Assembly: GCA_964342805.1 (NCBI GenBank)
Contig: CAYFHQ010000039.1
Span: forward strand, 1-29,466
Length of the DNA: 29,466 bases
From: CAYFHQ01 sp964342805
GTDB lineage: Bacteria > Bacillota > Clostridia > Peptostreptococcales > Acidaminobacteraceae
Direction of reading: 5' to 3'
A program made the translations under genes and the position numbers. This document shows positions 14,592 through 21,850 of this stretch, piece by piece; position 1 is the stretch's first letter; every line of letters starts with the position of its first letter. Under the pieces are notes generated by a model. It searched no databases and had not been told where the DNA came from. It saw only the letters and a program-made list of their open reading frames with translations.

Positions 14592-15776
14592 CTAAGCCAA
14601 TTGGTCCAGGGCAAACTTGAGGTTTTCCAGTGCCTTTTCCAGATGCACCCGCGGCGTTGCCATATTTAAACGGAAGAAACCACTACCCTCACGGCCGAAC
14701 CAATGACCTGCGTCTAGTCCCAACTTGCCTGTTGACACCAGGTGTTTCTGCAGGGCGTCTGCCTCCATTTTATAAGCACTCAGGTCCAGCCAAACCAGGT
14801 AAGTGCCTTCAGTCTCAACAAGATGTATGTCCTTCAGTTCTGTTTGTATGAAGTCCTTGACCACCTGGAGGTTGCCTTCCATGTAGGCCATAAAGTCGTC
14901 AAACCACGGGCCACCCTCCTTGTAGGCCGCTTCAAAGGCTGTCATAGACAGGGTGTTGGTTGCGTTGATATGAAAGGCATTCATAAAGCCCTCCATGGCT
15001 TCCTTGTGGCTTGGGTTCTCCACCACCATGGCTGCTGTGGATATGCCGGACAGGTTGAAGGTCTTACCCGGTGACAGGCAGGTAATGGTTGACTGGGCCA
15101 GGTCCTCACTTAGGCTGGCCATGGGTGTATAGGTGTAGCCCTTGTGGATAATGTCCGCATGGATGTCGTCGGAGATAATGATCAGGTCATTTTCCTTGGC
15201 AATGAGGCCCATGATCTGGAGTTCCTCCTTGGTCCAAACTCGGCCCACAGGATTGTGGGGGTTGGACAAGAGGAGGACCTTGGTAGCTGGGTCCTTGGCC
15301 TTTTCCCGCAGGTCGTCGAAGTCTATGGCGTATCGTCCTTCCTTGTAGGTTAAGGGATTACGAACCACCTTTCTCTTTGTGTTTTTGATGATGCTGAAGA
15401 ACTGGTGGTAGACCGGGGTCTGGACAATGACACCATCCCCCTGTTCAGTCAATGTTTCTAGGATAACAGCAATGGCTGTGAGGACACTGGGGGCGAAGAG
15501 CAAGTCTTTTTTAGCAAAGGACCACTGGTGGCGGTTTTTGTACCAGTCCATGAGGGACTCTTTATTGTTGTCTGTCTTGTACTCATAGCCAAAGACTCCG
15601 TGGGCTGTTCGCTTTACAATGGCTTCTGAAATGGCCGGGGAAACTTCAAAGTCCATGTCTGCCACCCACATGGGCTGGACGTCACCTGTGCCAAAGACGT
15701 TCTTGAGGAAGTCAGGGTTCCACTTGTAGGAAGGGGTTTGTCTGCGGTCAATGACCTTATCAAAGTTGTGTCTCAT
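14592..15776 (-). CDS. patB: PatB/MalY-type PLP-dependent C-S beta-lyase (cystathionine beta-lyase)
   Basis: This 394-residue fold-type I aminotransferase-like protein has PMWVADMDFEVSPAI near 35-49, a MalY/PatB hallmark. SNPHNPVGRVW (171-181), SDDIHADI (202-209) and SPGKTFNLSG (235-244) follow, K238 being the likely PLP lysine. The C-terminal EGSGFFRLNMATPR carries the carboxylate-binding arginine. Known members cleave cystathionine or cysteine conjugates to thiol, pyruvate and ammonia. AAAAGGAG lies 7 nt before the ATG. A 78-nt gap separates it from the flavodoxin-type gene upstream. No riboswitch or T-box is visible in that gap. Confidence 0.9.
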   Translation of the reverse strand: MRHNFDKVIDRRQTPSYKWNPDFLKNVFGTGDVQPMWVADMDFEVSPAISEAIVKRTAHGVFGYEYKTDNNKESLMDWYKNRHQWSFAKKDLLFAPSVLTAIAVILETLTEQGDGVIVQTPVYHQFFSIIKNTKRKVVRNPLTYKEGRYAIDFDDLREKAKDPATKVLLLSNPHNPVGRVWTKEELQIMGLIAKENDLIIISDDIHADIIHKGYTYTPMASLSEDLAQSTITCLSPGKTFNLSGISTAAMVVENPSHKEAMEGFMNAFHINATNTLSMTAFEAAYKEGGPWFDDFMAYMEGNLQVVKDFIQTELKDIHLVETEGTYLVWLDLSAYKMEADALQKHLVSTGKLGLDAGHWFGREGSGFFRLNMATPRVHLEKALENLKFALDQLA

Positions 15777-15854
15777 TGGGTTCTCCTTTTGTTTTCCTTG
15801 TGTTTCTGATTGCTTCTCACCTAGGTAGACGAAAGGGACTCGAAAAGGTCACAA

Positions 15855-16601
15855 TTATTTTTCATTATTCTTATAGGGCTGGGCGAACCGGTCCTCAAAA
15901 GCATTGTTTCGCTTTAGGTTATTATCCCAGTAGGTCTTGACCAGTTTGGTCTTGGACATCAGTTTGAAGATAAACTGGACGGGTTTACTCAGACGGATGG
16001 GCTTCATGAGCTTCTGGTGGTCAGCTGGAGGAATGGACTCCCCTGCCATAAAGGCAGCACCAATGTGGTTAAAGGCCAGGCGCTTCTTCTTCTGGTTGTT
16101 CTCCGGAATGAGGCGGGTGGCTTCACTGCCACCATAAATAATCACATGGCCCAATTTCCCGCCGATTTTTTCTGTGAACCGGGTCAGGTAGTCCCGGACG
16201 CCAAAACTATGGATGGCTTCTGGAAAGCCCGAATGGACCACAAACAGAAACTCGGTCCCCTTGAGGGCTGCCTTGTTTTTGTACATTTCTTCGAAAAGGT
16301 TCATGACAATTGCTGGCATGCCGTCAGCATAGAGGGGAAATACCATGATGACCTTGTGGGAAACGGCCATGTGGGCCACGTACTCCTCATGACGGTCGGT
16401 CTGGCGGACAATGTGGGTTTGGATGTCGTGGGGTTCATGTTGACTGTTTGACCCACTGTCAGTTTGGCCTCCAAGGTCGGCTTGAACTCCCTGCTCATCC
16501 TTTCGAGGGATTGCCTCCTCTTGGTTCGTCAACCACCTGCAAATGACAGCAGAGTTGCTTTCCTTGCCCCGGGGGGAACCATTAAATACGGATATCTTCA
16601 A
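15855..16601 (-). CDS. Flavodoxin-fold NAD(P)H-dependent reductase-like protein
   Basis: This 248-residue protein begins KISVFNGSPRGKESNSA, a typical FMN phosphate-binding loop. VFPLYADGMPAIVMNLFEEMY near 90-110 is the second flavin-contact region. Residues 30-70 are an unusual Q/D/S-rich insert. It starts with TTG at 16601. AAGGAG eight bases upstream lies inside the end of the previous gene, and the two genes overlap by 20 nt, so translation is coupled. It is the third gene of the TetR operon. The electron acceptor is unknown. Confidence 0.8.
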   Translation of the reverse strand: MKISVFNGSPRGKESNSAVICRWLTNQEEAIPRKDEQGVQADLGGQTDSGSNSQHEPHDIQTHIVRQTDRHEEYVAHMAVSHKVIMVFPLYADGMPAIVMNLFEEMYKNKAALKGTEFLFVVHSGFPEAIHSFGVRDYLTRFTEKIGGKLGHVIIYGGSEATRLIPENNQKKKRLAFNHIGAAFMAGESIPPADHQKLMKPIRLSKPVQFIFKLMSKTKLVKTYWDNNLKRNNAFEDRFAQPYKNNEK

Positions 16602-17112
16602 TTGCCAGCTCCTTTCCGGGTGCGCTGTGAACGGCGTAGTCCAGGCTGGTCTTAAAGTTAAGGGCAGCCCGCTTTACCATGTGGCGGGTAATGTGAAAAT
16701 CGGTATGGTCCAGGTCCTCGTCTAAATAGACCAGACCCAATTTGGGATACTTGTCATACCTGGCGATATGGTGACACTCCCCGTCTACCAGTTCAATATA
16801 GGGGTGGACCAAAGGTACGAACTTTTCCAGCATTTTTTTGGATAGGGATGTCATGTAGCCTGCGGCGTTTTCCGTAAGGATTACAACAAAATCAGCATTG
16901 ATGGAGGCCCGGAGGACTTCCTGGGTGTCGTCCCCATGACAACAAGCGCCCGGTGTTTTTACCCAACAGGACCAACACCCTGTGCAGTAAGCAATTTTTT
17001 TGTCTTCCAGTTTGATATAGTCAAGATCATGGTCCTTATAAGCGGCCATTACCTGGTCCCTGGCCTGGTTACCGGTTGTTCCATATGTTCCATCTAAAAT
17101 GACGACTTTCAT
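16582..17112 (-). CDS. Flavodoxin-fold reductase with CxxCxxC motif
   Basis: This 176-residue protein opens KVVILDGTYGTTGNQARDQV, a flavodoxin-like FMN loop. KIAYCTGCWSCWVKTPGACC (C43, C46, C49, C57) is the cysteine-rich region seen in NADPH-dependent FMN reductases and iron-sulfur flavoproteins. SLSKKMLEKFVPLVHPYIE is the usual second flavin region. The start MKVVIL is fixed by GGGGGGAG. It overlaps the TetR gene end by 44 nt and the next flavodoxin gene by 20 nt, so the three form a tight operon, presumably responding to an electrophile, quinone or metal stress. Confidence 0.82.
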   Translation of the reverse strand: MKVVILDGTYGTTGNQARDQVMAAYKDHDLDYIKLEDKKIAYCTGCWSCWVKTPGACCHGDDTQEVLRASINADFVVILTENAAGYMTSLSKKMLEKFVPLVHPYIELVDGECHHIARYDKYPKLGLVYLDEDLDHTDFHITRHMVKRAALNFKTSLDYAVHSAPGKELAIEDIRI

Positions 17113-17713
17113 TTTCTTCTCCCCCCTCAATGAGTTCTTCCAGGGTTCCCGTATAGCGACCACTTTTCACCACCATGGCGGTAATGATCTCTCCTCCGGT
17201 TTCCCGCAACATTTCAATAAAGTCTGCTGTCCCTTCCACTGTAACAGCACCACTACAAATTTTTGAGGCGATTCCATGGGTAAAGAGCCACATTTTTGAC
17301 ATGAGGATATCAATGTTTTCCTCACTCAAGTAGTTTGTCAGGCCTGCCTCTTTCATCCGGTCCACGGTCCGCTGACGAATGCGTCTTTCATGGACAGCGT
17401 CGAAGGAGTCTATATAGAGTTCCTTATATAGCCTGGGATGCTTGTGGGTAAAGACCAGGGTGCCTACGCCGACATTGAGGAAGCTGTCTGGAGTGTACTC
17501 CTCTTCCACATGTTCTAACAAGAGGTCTAAGACCCGGTTCTTGGTTTCCTGAATGAGGTCTTCCACATTGGCAAAGGCTGTGTATATGGGCCCGGTGGAA
17601 CAACCGGCCTGGGCGGCTACCCGGCGGACACTGATGGCGTCAAAGCCTTCTTCCTTGGCAATGTCCAGGGCATGGTCTACGAGTACTTGTCTGCTAAACT
17701 TGAGTTTTGTCAT
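17069..17713 (-). CDS. TetR-family repressor of the flavodoxin operon
   Basis: This 214-residue protein has the TetR N-terminal helix-turn-helix at about residues 8-50 (ALDIAKEEGFDAISVRRVAA, then GCSTGPIYTAFANVEDL). A helical ligand domain follows. GGAGG before MTKLKFSR fixes the start; two upstream ATG codons are in frame. It is first in an operon with two flavodoxin-fold reductases. Two near-identical palindromes in its promoter region (17730-17743 and 17761-17774) suggest autoregulation. The ligand is unknown. Confidence 0.88.
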   Translation of the reverse strand: MTKLKFSRQVLVDHALDIAKEEGFDAISVRRVAAQAGCSTGPIYTAFANVEDLIQETKNRVLDLLLEHVEEEYTPDSFLNVGVGTLVFTHKHPRLYKELYIDSFDAVHERRIRQRTVDRMKEAGLTNYLSEENIDILMSKMWLFTHGIASKICSGAVTVEGTADFIEMLRETGGEIITAMVVKSGRYTGTLEELIEGGEENESRHFRWNIWNNR

Positions 17714-17728
17714 GGTGGCCTCCATAAA

Positions 17729-17775
17729 AATAACACCTGTTATACTTATCACTTTAAAGTATAACAGGTGTTATT
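17729..17775. promoter_or_regulatory. Twin TetR operators, also a large inverted repeat
   Basis: Two copies of ATAACAnnTGTTAT, each a palindrome, lie at 17730-17743 and 17761-17774. Their centres are 31 bp apart, about three DNA turns. Together they form a perfect 17-bp inverted repeat with a 13-bp spacer holding TTTAAA/TATAAC promoter-like sequence. On the minus strand the repeat is followed by TTATTTTTAT, so it could also terminate transcription from the broken MATE gene. Confidence 0.7.
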
Positions 17776-17796
17776 TCTTTAGAAAACGATTAAAAT

Positions 17797-18480
17797 TTAA
17801 TGAGCTGCATGGGCGACTTTGGACTGGACCTTACCCTTGGACCGCTTCAGATAAAGGGCCAATACCACCGTAAGAAGCTCTGTTGCAATGAAGGCCATCC
17901 ACATGCCTGCGATGCCATAGGCCTTGCTCATGAGGAACATGAGGGGCAGGATAATGACAAGGCCTTGAAGCTGTGAGGACCATGGCCAGCTGTGGCTTTT
18001 CAATGGCCTGGAAGTAGGCCCCGATCACCAGGGTTACCCCTGCAAATAGGTAGCTGGAGAATAAGATGGGAATGGCGTCCTTGGCTAGACCATAAGCTGC
18101 TTCTGCAGGATTGATGAAAAGGGCGCCCAGTTGTCCGTTGAATAAGACCCCTATAACGGCAATGACAATCCCGAAGAGGATGGCTGTCTTTGAAGCCAGG
18201 GCCACGGTTTCATTGACCCGTTCTGTTTGTCCCTAACCATTGTTGGCACTGATAATGGGCTGGATGGACTGGCTCAGTCCGACTAGCATCATGATAACAA
18301 AGGGTTGTAGGTAAGAAACGATGCTATAGGCTGAAACCCCTACTGGTCCGATCATAGCCATGAGTCTTACATTGTAGACCATGATAATAATGGAGACAAA
18401 GAACTGGTCGAAGAAAGTGGGCAGGCCAATATAGACGTTGGTTTCCTTGGCTGTCTCAATCCCCACCAGAGCCCCACCTG
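17797..18480 (-). pseudogene. MATE-family efflux transporter, C-terminal half, disrupted
   Basis: The remnant reads ETNVYIGLPTFFDQFF..., then SQSIQPIISANNG, the conserved MATE middle, then several hydrophobic helices ending KSKVAHAAH-like basic residues. It lacks the first half of the usual 12-helix protein. An in-frame TAG at 18235-18233 interrupts it right after SANNG, and a one-base frameshift lies near 17960-17990, where the frame changes from AMVLTAS to QGLVIILPLMFLMSK. Its upstream end joins the Fe-S protein fragment by a deletion at about 18475. It cannot make a working transporter. Confidence 0.8.
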
Positions 18481-19017
18481 GACAGGGACGCTATAGCCTA
18501 GCTTTCGCAAGTAGGCTGCCAGGTCATTGGCCATATGACTGAGTCGGTTCTAGGTGTAATGAACTTCATAGCCGGTCTCCCTGGAGGGGGCCTGTTCAAT
18601 GGCCTCTTCATCCATTTCCATGGTCAGGACAATGGCCTTGTCATGGAGGATACTTCTCCCCTCAAAAATATAGTTGGGATTCACCTGGGTGTAGCCCACT
18701 GCCGTCACGCCCAGACCCTTGACATAGTCTTCCAAAGCCTTCAGAGCCTCCGGCTCTAGATGCGCCTTACCCGCTACTGGGTTTGTCTGGAGGTCAGCAT
18801 AGGCCTTGTGCCCCTGCTTGCCCGTGTCCATCATGATTTCAAATGTCCCTGGTAAAAACTTGGGTGGACCGTCTCCATACTTTCGTGCCAGTTCAGGTAT
18901 ACTGTGGGCTCCTTTTGAGCTTAGACCGGGTTCGTGGACGGGTGTGCCCTCCGGTAAAAAGTTTTTCGTGTTGAGGTCAACCTTAATTTCTCGTTCCAAC
19001 TGACTTGGACTGGTCAT
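18481..19017 (-). pseudogene. QueG-like/reductive-dehalogenase-like Fe-S protein, N-terminal fragment
   Basis: The fragment starts MTSPSQLE with AAAAGGAG upstream. It reads through IFEGRSILHDKAIVLTMEMD, resembling the N-terminal domain of epoxyqueuosine reductase-like Fe-S proteins. A TAG at 18552-18550 stops it, but the same frame continues as NRLSHMANDLAAYLRKLGYS, the expected next helix. It is then cut off near 18475, where sequence of the MATE gene begins. The cobalamin/4Fe-4S part is missing. The TetR-type site at 19084-19098 in front of it suggests it was the regulated target of the neighbouring TetR gene. Confidence 0.7.
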
Positions 19018-19083
19018 ATGGTCTCCTTTTCTCTCACTCATTTGTCTATTATCCTTGTAGGCTTACTGATCGTCTTGACGAAC

Positions 19084-19098
19084 GCAAGTGACACTTGC
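19084..19098. promoter_or_regulatory. Operator copy upstream of the Fe-S protein fragment
   Basis: GCAAGTgacACTTGC is the same half-site and spacing as the site in the tetR promoter at 19706-19724. It lies 67 nt before the fragment's start codon. Confidence 0.7.
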
Positions 19099-19115
19099 AT
19101 TGATGGTAAAAAAAT

Positions 19116-19691
19116 TTACGCAATCCCGCTTACAAATATTTTTGTGTACTTTTTTATGAAGTCTTCTCCAGACATGTCAATGATCTGGTCCCCTGTCATG
19201 ACCTTGTTGACCACCAGGCCGGAGATCAGGGTCACAAAGGTTTTGGCTAGGAAGTCTGTGTCCGTCTCCTTGAGCAGGCCCTTGTCCACCATCTGGTCAA
19301 AGTAGGCCTTGTAGGTTGCCACAATCCGGGCTGGCAACTTGGAAAAGGTATGGACGAAGTCCGGTCCCAACTCGTCCAGCAGGGTCAAGATAAAGGGAAA
19401 GTTCTTAGACTGGGCCCTAAAATACAAGACACTGGACTGGTAGAGGTCTTCACTGAGGTCATAGGTGACCTGGTCCTTAAAGTAGAGGGCCATGGGGTCA
19501 ATGTGGGTCAGTTTCTCTGTGATAATCTCCTCGACAATGGCCTTCTTTTTGCCAAAGAGCCGGAAGATGGTCACTTCATTGACGCCTGCTTCTTGTGCGA
19601 TCAGCTTGGTTGTTGTCTTTTTATACCCTCTGCTGGTGAACAAACGGGCGCTGGCCTCTAGTATTCTGTCTCTGGTTTCTTTGGTTTCCAC
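19116..19691 (-). CDS. TetR-family transcriptional regulator
   Basis: This 191-residue protein begins ETKETRDRILEASARLFTSR. Its helix-turn-helix contains TTTKLIAQEAGVNEVTIFRLF (about 26-46). The C-terminal helices resemble TetR_C domains of multidrug or fatty-acid type regulators. AGGAGG at 19704-19699 is seven bases before GTG at 19691; a TTG three bases earlier is also possible. It is intact and has a good promoter with an operator over its start point. The genes it should control (Fe-S protein, MATE) are broken. Confidence 0.87.
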   Translation of the reverse strand: METKETRDRILEASARLFTSRGYKKTTTKLIAQEAGVNEVTIFRLFGKKKAIVEEIITEKLTHIDPMALYFKDQVTYDLSEDLYQSSVLYFRAQSKNFPFILTLLDELGPDFVHTFSKLPARIVATYKAYFDQMVDKGLLKETDTDFLAKTFVTLISGLVVNKVMTGDQIIDMSGEDFIKKYTKIFVSGIA

Positions 19692-19705
19692 CAAGACACC
19701 TCCTT

Positions 19706-19724
19706 ATGCAAGTGTTACTTGCAT
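19706..19724. promoter_or_regulatory. TetR operator at its own promoter
   Basis: ATGCAAGTgttACTTGCAT has perfect 8-bp arms. It overlaps the downstream edge of the promoter -10, the classic position for autorepression, and its core matches the copy at 19084-19098. Confidence 0.75.
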
Positions 19725-19752
19725 GTTAGCATAGTCACAAAATCTTTGTCAA
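19723..19752 (-). promoter_or_regulatory. Sigma-A promoter of the tetR gene
   Basis: A perfect TTGACA (19752-19747) and TAACAT (19728-19723) with 18 bp between them lie 32 nt upstream of the GTG start. Confidence 0.75.
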
Positions 19753-19761
19753 CACATTCTT

Positions 19762-19881
19762 TTATAAGACCTTTCTAAAGAGGTGACCGTCAATCATTTG
19801 GCCATGGACTTCCATGAGGGCCTTGCAGGTGGTGGTTTTTCCCGCTCCGGGCGTGCCTTTGATGATGACTAGGGTTTTCAT
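19762..19881 (-). pseudogene. P-loop kinase/ATPase remnant (39 codons)
   Basis: ATG with AAGGAGACACC upstream opens MKTLVIIKGTPGAGKTTTCK, a complete Walker A (GTPGAGKTT). The frame then ends after HGQMIDGHLFRKVL. A functional P-loop kinase needs over 150 residues, so this is an N-terminus joined to a tail by internal deletion, or a truncation. It lies between the TetR and MocR genes. Confidence 0.6.
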
Positions 19882-19914
19882 GGTGTCTCCTTGTCCCTCT
19901 TTAGATTAGTCGAT

Positions 19915-21261
19915 TTAAGAGTAATCGCTTTCTTCCTTCTTTCCTTCTATTACGTCAAACAGACGGTTGATCCCTCCCTGAATTTTCGATTTGTCCACAT
20001 TGGAGACGTTGAGCATTAGGAGGTGGTTGTTTGATTCTCTAATTTCATAGAAGTATGCAGCCAGGTCTTCCACCTGAATCTTCTCAGTCATTAACCGCTT
20101 TTGAGAAATGGCCCGGTCCACCTTTACTGCAGTATGGATAATGGCTTGTCCTCTGGACGCTGGGTCAGGATTGTGAATGCCACGGGCTTCGAGGCTAGAC
20201 CTCAAAATACTTGCCCGTTCCCCATACAAGCGGGTCATCCGCCCAATGTGCCTTTCATACATCTTGTTCCTCAAAAAGAGGTCCAGGGAGACCTGAGACA
20301 GTAAAGAGGTCCCCATGTCCCGGTAATACTGGACCTGGGCAAAGGGCTTGACCAAGTTCTTGGGAAGGATGGCAAAGCCCACTCTAAGTCCAGGGAAAAT
20401 GCTCTTTGAAAAACTCCTCAGGTAAATGACGTGGGACGCCTCCGTGTCGTAAGTTACCAGGGGGTCATTGGTCTTGTCCACGACATAGTCCCCCATATAG
20501 TCGTCCTCTACAATATAGACCCCGTAGGCCTTGGCAAGGGCAAGAATCTGCTCCTTCTGAGACTTGCTATAGGGGGTCCCCAGAATGTTATGGACCCTGG
20601 CCATGGTGTAGAAGAATTTGACCTCTCCAGTCTTGAAAATAGCTTCAAGTTCTTGGAGGTCGATCCCCGCCCAAGTCCGGTCAATGGTTATCACATCCAT
20701 ATGATTGAGCTTCAAATAGGCGATATAACAATGATAAGATGGCTGCTCAATAAGAATTTTACGGCCTGCTCCTGGTAGGTCCATCTGGGTCAGGATTGTC
20801 AAGCTCTGTTGAATGCCTGCAGTCAAGACAATCCTTGAAGGGTCTGCAAAAATGAAGTCCTGGGTCACTAGACTTGAAATGGCTCTTTTCAGGGGCTCAT
20901 ACCCTTCTGCGTCCCCATAGGCAAACAAGCGACTCCGTTTTTGCTCAATGGCCTGGTTGAGGCAGATTTGGTAGGCCTCATAAGGGAAAAAACGTGGATC
21001 AGGTGACGCCGACTTGAAGTCAATTGTTGGGCTATCTTGAACCTCTCTTGCAGGCCCACCCGCCACATAATAACCACTTTGGGGTTTGGAATACAAGAGC
21101 CCCTTGTCCTTAAGATAGTTCAAGGCCTTGACCGCAGTTGACTGGTGACACTGATAGGTCCTACACAGGCTGCGTACCGATGGCACCTGGTCTCCAGCCT
21201 TGAGTTTATCCCTCAATATCCCCTCTTCCACATGACTTGCAATTTCCATATATCGATACAT
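19915..21261 (-). CDS. MocR-type GntR/aminotransferase-like transcriptional regulator
   Basis: This 448-residue protein has a GntR winged-helix domain at 1-68 (LKAGDQVPSVRSLCRTYQCHQSTAVKALNYL, with key VPSVR). A fold-type I aminotransferase-like domain follows at 75-445. IVEDDYMGDY (250-259) and YLRSFSKSIFPGLRVGF (280-296) mark the PLP site, with K286 the likely PLP lysine. MocR proteins sense PLP or amino-compound ligands. GAGG six bases before the ATG at 21261 sets the start; a GTG at 21273 is also open. It is divergent from a broken EamA gene, with a 14-bp palindrome and superimposed promoters between them. Confidence 0.9.
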   Translation of the reverse strand: MYRYMEIASHVEEGILRDKLKAGDQVPSVRSLCRTYQCHQSTAVKALNYLKDKGLLYSKPQSGYYVAGGPAREVQDSPTIDFKSASPDPRFFPYEAYQICLNQAIEQKRSRLFAYGDAEGYEPLKRAISSLVTQDFIFADPSRIVLTAGIQQSLTILTQMDLPGAGRKILIEQPSYHCYIAYLKLNHMDVITIDRTWAGIDLQELEAIFKTGEVKFFYTMARVHNILGTPYSKSQKEQILALAKAYGVYIVEDDYMGDYVVDKTNDPLVTYDTEASHVIYLRSFSKSIFPGLRVGFAILPKNLVKPFAQVQYYRDMGTSLLSQVSLDLFLRNKMYERHIGRMTRLYGERASILRSSLEARGIHNPDPASRGQAIIHTAVKVDRAISQKRLMTEKIQVEDLAAYFYEIRESNNHLLMLNVSNVDKSKIQGGINRLFDVIEGKKEESDYS

Positions 21262-21272
21262 GCTCCACCTCA

Positions 21273-21286
21273 CTGTAGCGCTACAG
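21273..21286. promoter_or_regulatory. Palindromic MocR operator candidate
   Basis: CTGTAGCGCTACAG is a perfect 14-bp palindrome just upstream of the MocR ribosome site, within its transcript leader and upstream of the divergent EamA promoter. Confidence 0.65.
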
Positions 21287-21300
21287 TTTTGTTTTTCTAG

Positions 21301-21330
21301 ATTGTATCATGAGCCTCCCTGTGGGACAAT
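21301..21330. promoter_or_regulatory. Superimposed divergent sigma-A promoters
   Basis: Plus strand: TTGTAT (21302-21307), 17 bp, GACAAT (21325-21330), towards EamA. Minus strand: TTGTCC (21329-21324), 17 bp, TACAAT (21306-21301), towards MocR. The -35 of each is nearly the -10 of the other, so only one polymerase can bind at a time. Confidence 0.6.
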
Positions 21331-21352
21331 GAAGCTATAAAAAGGAGGCCCC

Positions 21353-21667
21353 ATGAAAAAAGCACACCTATCCGCCCTCATTTACTCTCTAACGGTTGGA
21401 CTATCCTTCCTCATTACCAAGTTAATCATGCCCTATGGATCGTCAACGGCCATCCTGGCCCACCGGTTTACCATCGCCTTCTTGGCCTATGGCGCCTACA
21501 GTGTGGCCACCAAACAAAGCGTCCGTCTGACCCTGGACAAGACTCGGGAGTGGTGTGATTCTTCTGGGGGTTGTTGTTGTAAACTTCTCAAATTCCATAA
21601 CCCACAGCTTAAGAGTGGTACTAAAAAAGACCAGATCGGTTTGATCAGGTCTCAGTTTGTCCACTAA
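21353..21667 (+). pseudogene. EamA/DMT-family transporter, N-terminal fragment
   Basis: About 62 residues (MKKAHLSALIYSLTVGLSFL through TKQSVRLTLDK) match the first two helices of an EamA exporter, with AAAAAGGAGG upstream. From about 21541 the frame enters unrelated sequence (CDSSGGCCCKLLKF) and stops at 21667. A full protein has ten helices and about 300 residues. Its promoter and the divergent MocR regulator are intact, so it was probably the MocR target. Confidence 0.75.
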
Positions 21668-21850
21668 ATCGGCAAGATAGAGACTGTAGAAAACTTTCTC
21701 AGACCCAAGTAGGCTAGTTCCAGTTACCAAATCAAAGATTTGGACTGTCACTGAGCGCCGCGGACTCAATACAGTTGGTGAGCGATCTTCTAGATCGTGA
21801 TCCAGCTGGGTTGAGGCCAGCAACGCAGTATGAGGGAGTTTTCTACGGTC
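21541..21850. other. Unexplained 310-bp insert-like block with inverted repeats
   Basis: This stretch lies between the EamA fragment and the ornithine racemase remnant and matches neither. A 22-bp inverted repeat (21680-21701 and 21831-21852, 19 of 22 identical) bounds about 170 bp, and a smaller CGATC/GATCG hairpin lies inside near 21783-21797. A 126-codon minus frame crosses it, but half of that frame is antisense to EamA and no transposase motif is seen. Possibly the end of an insertion sequence or a MITE-like relic. Confidence 0.4.

Noticed and set aside
21443..21823. 126-codon minus-strand ORF as a transposase fragment
   Set aside because: Part is antisense to the EamA coding sequence, and no DDE, serine or tyrosine recombinase motif can be seen. 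The block is kept only as an unexplained insert.
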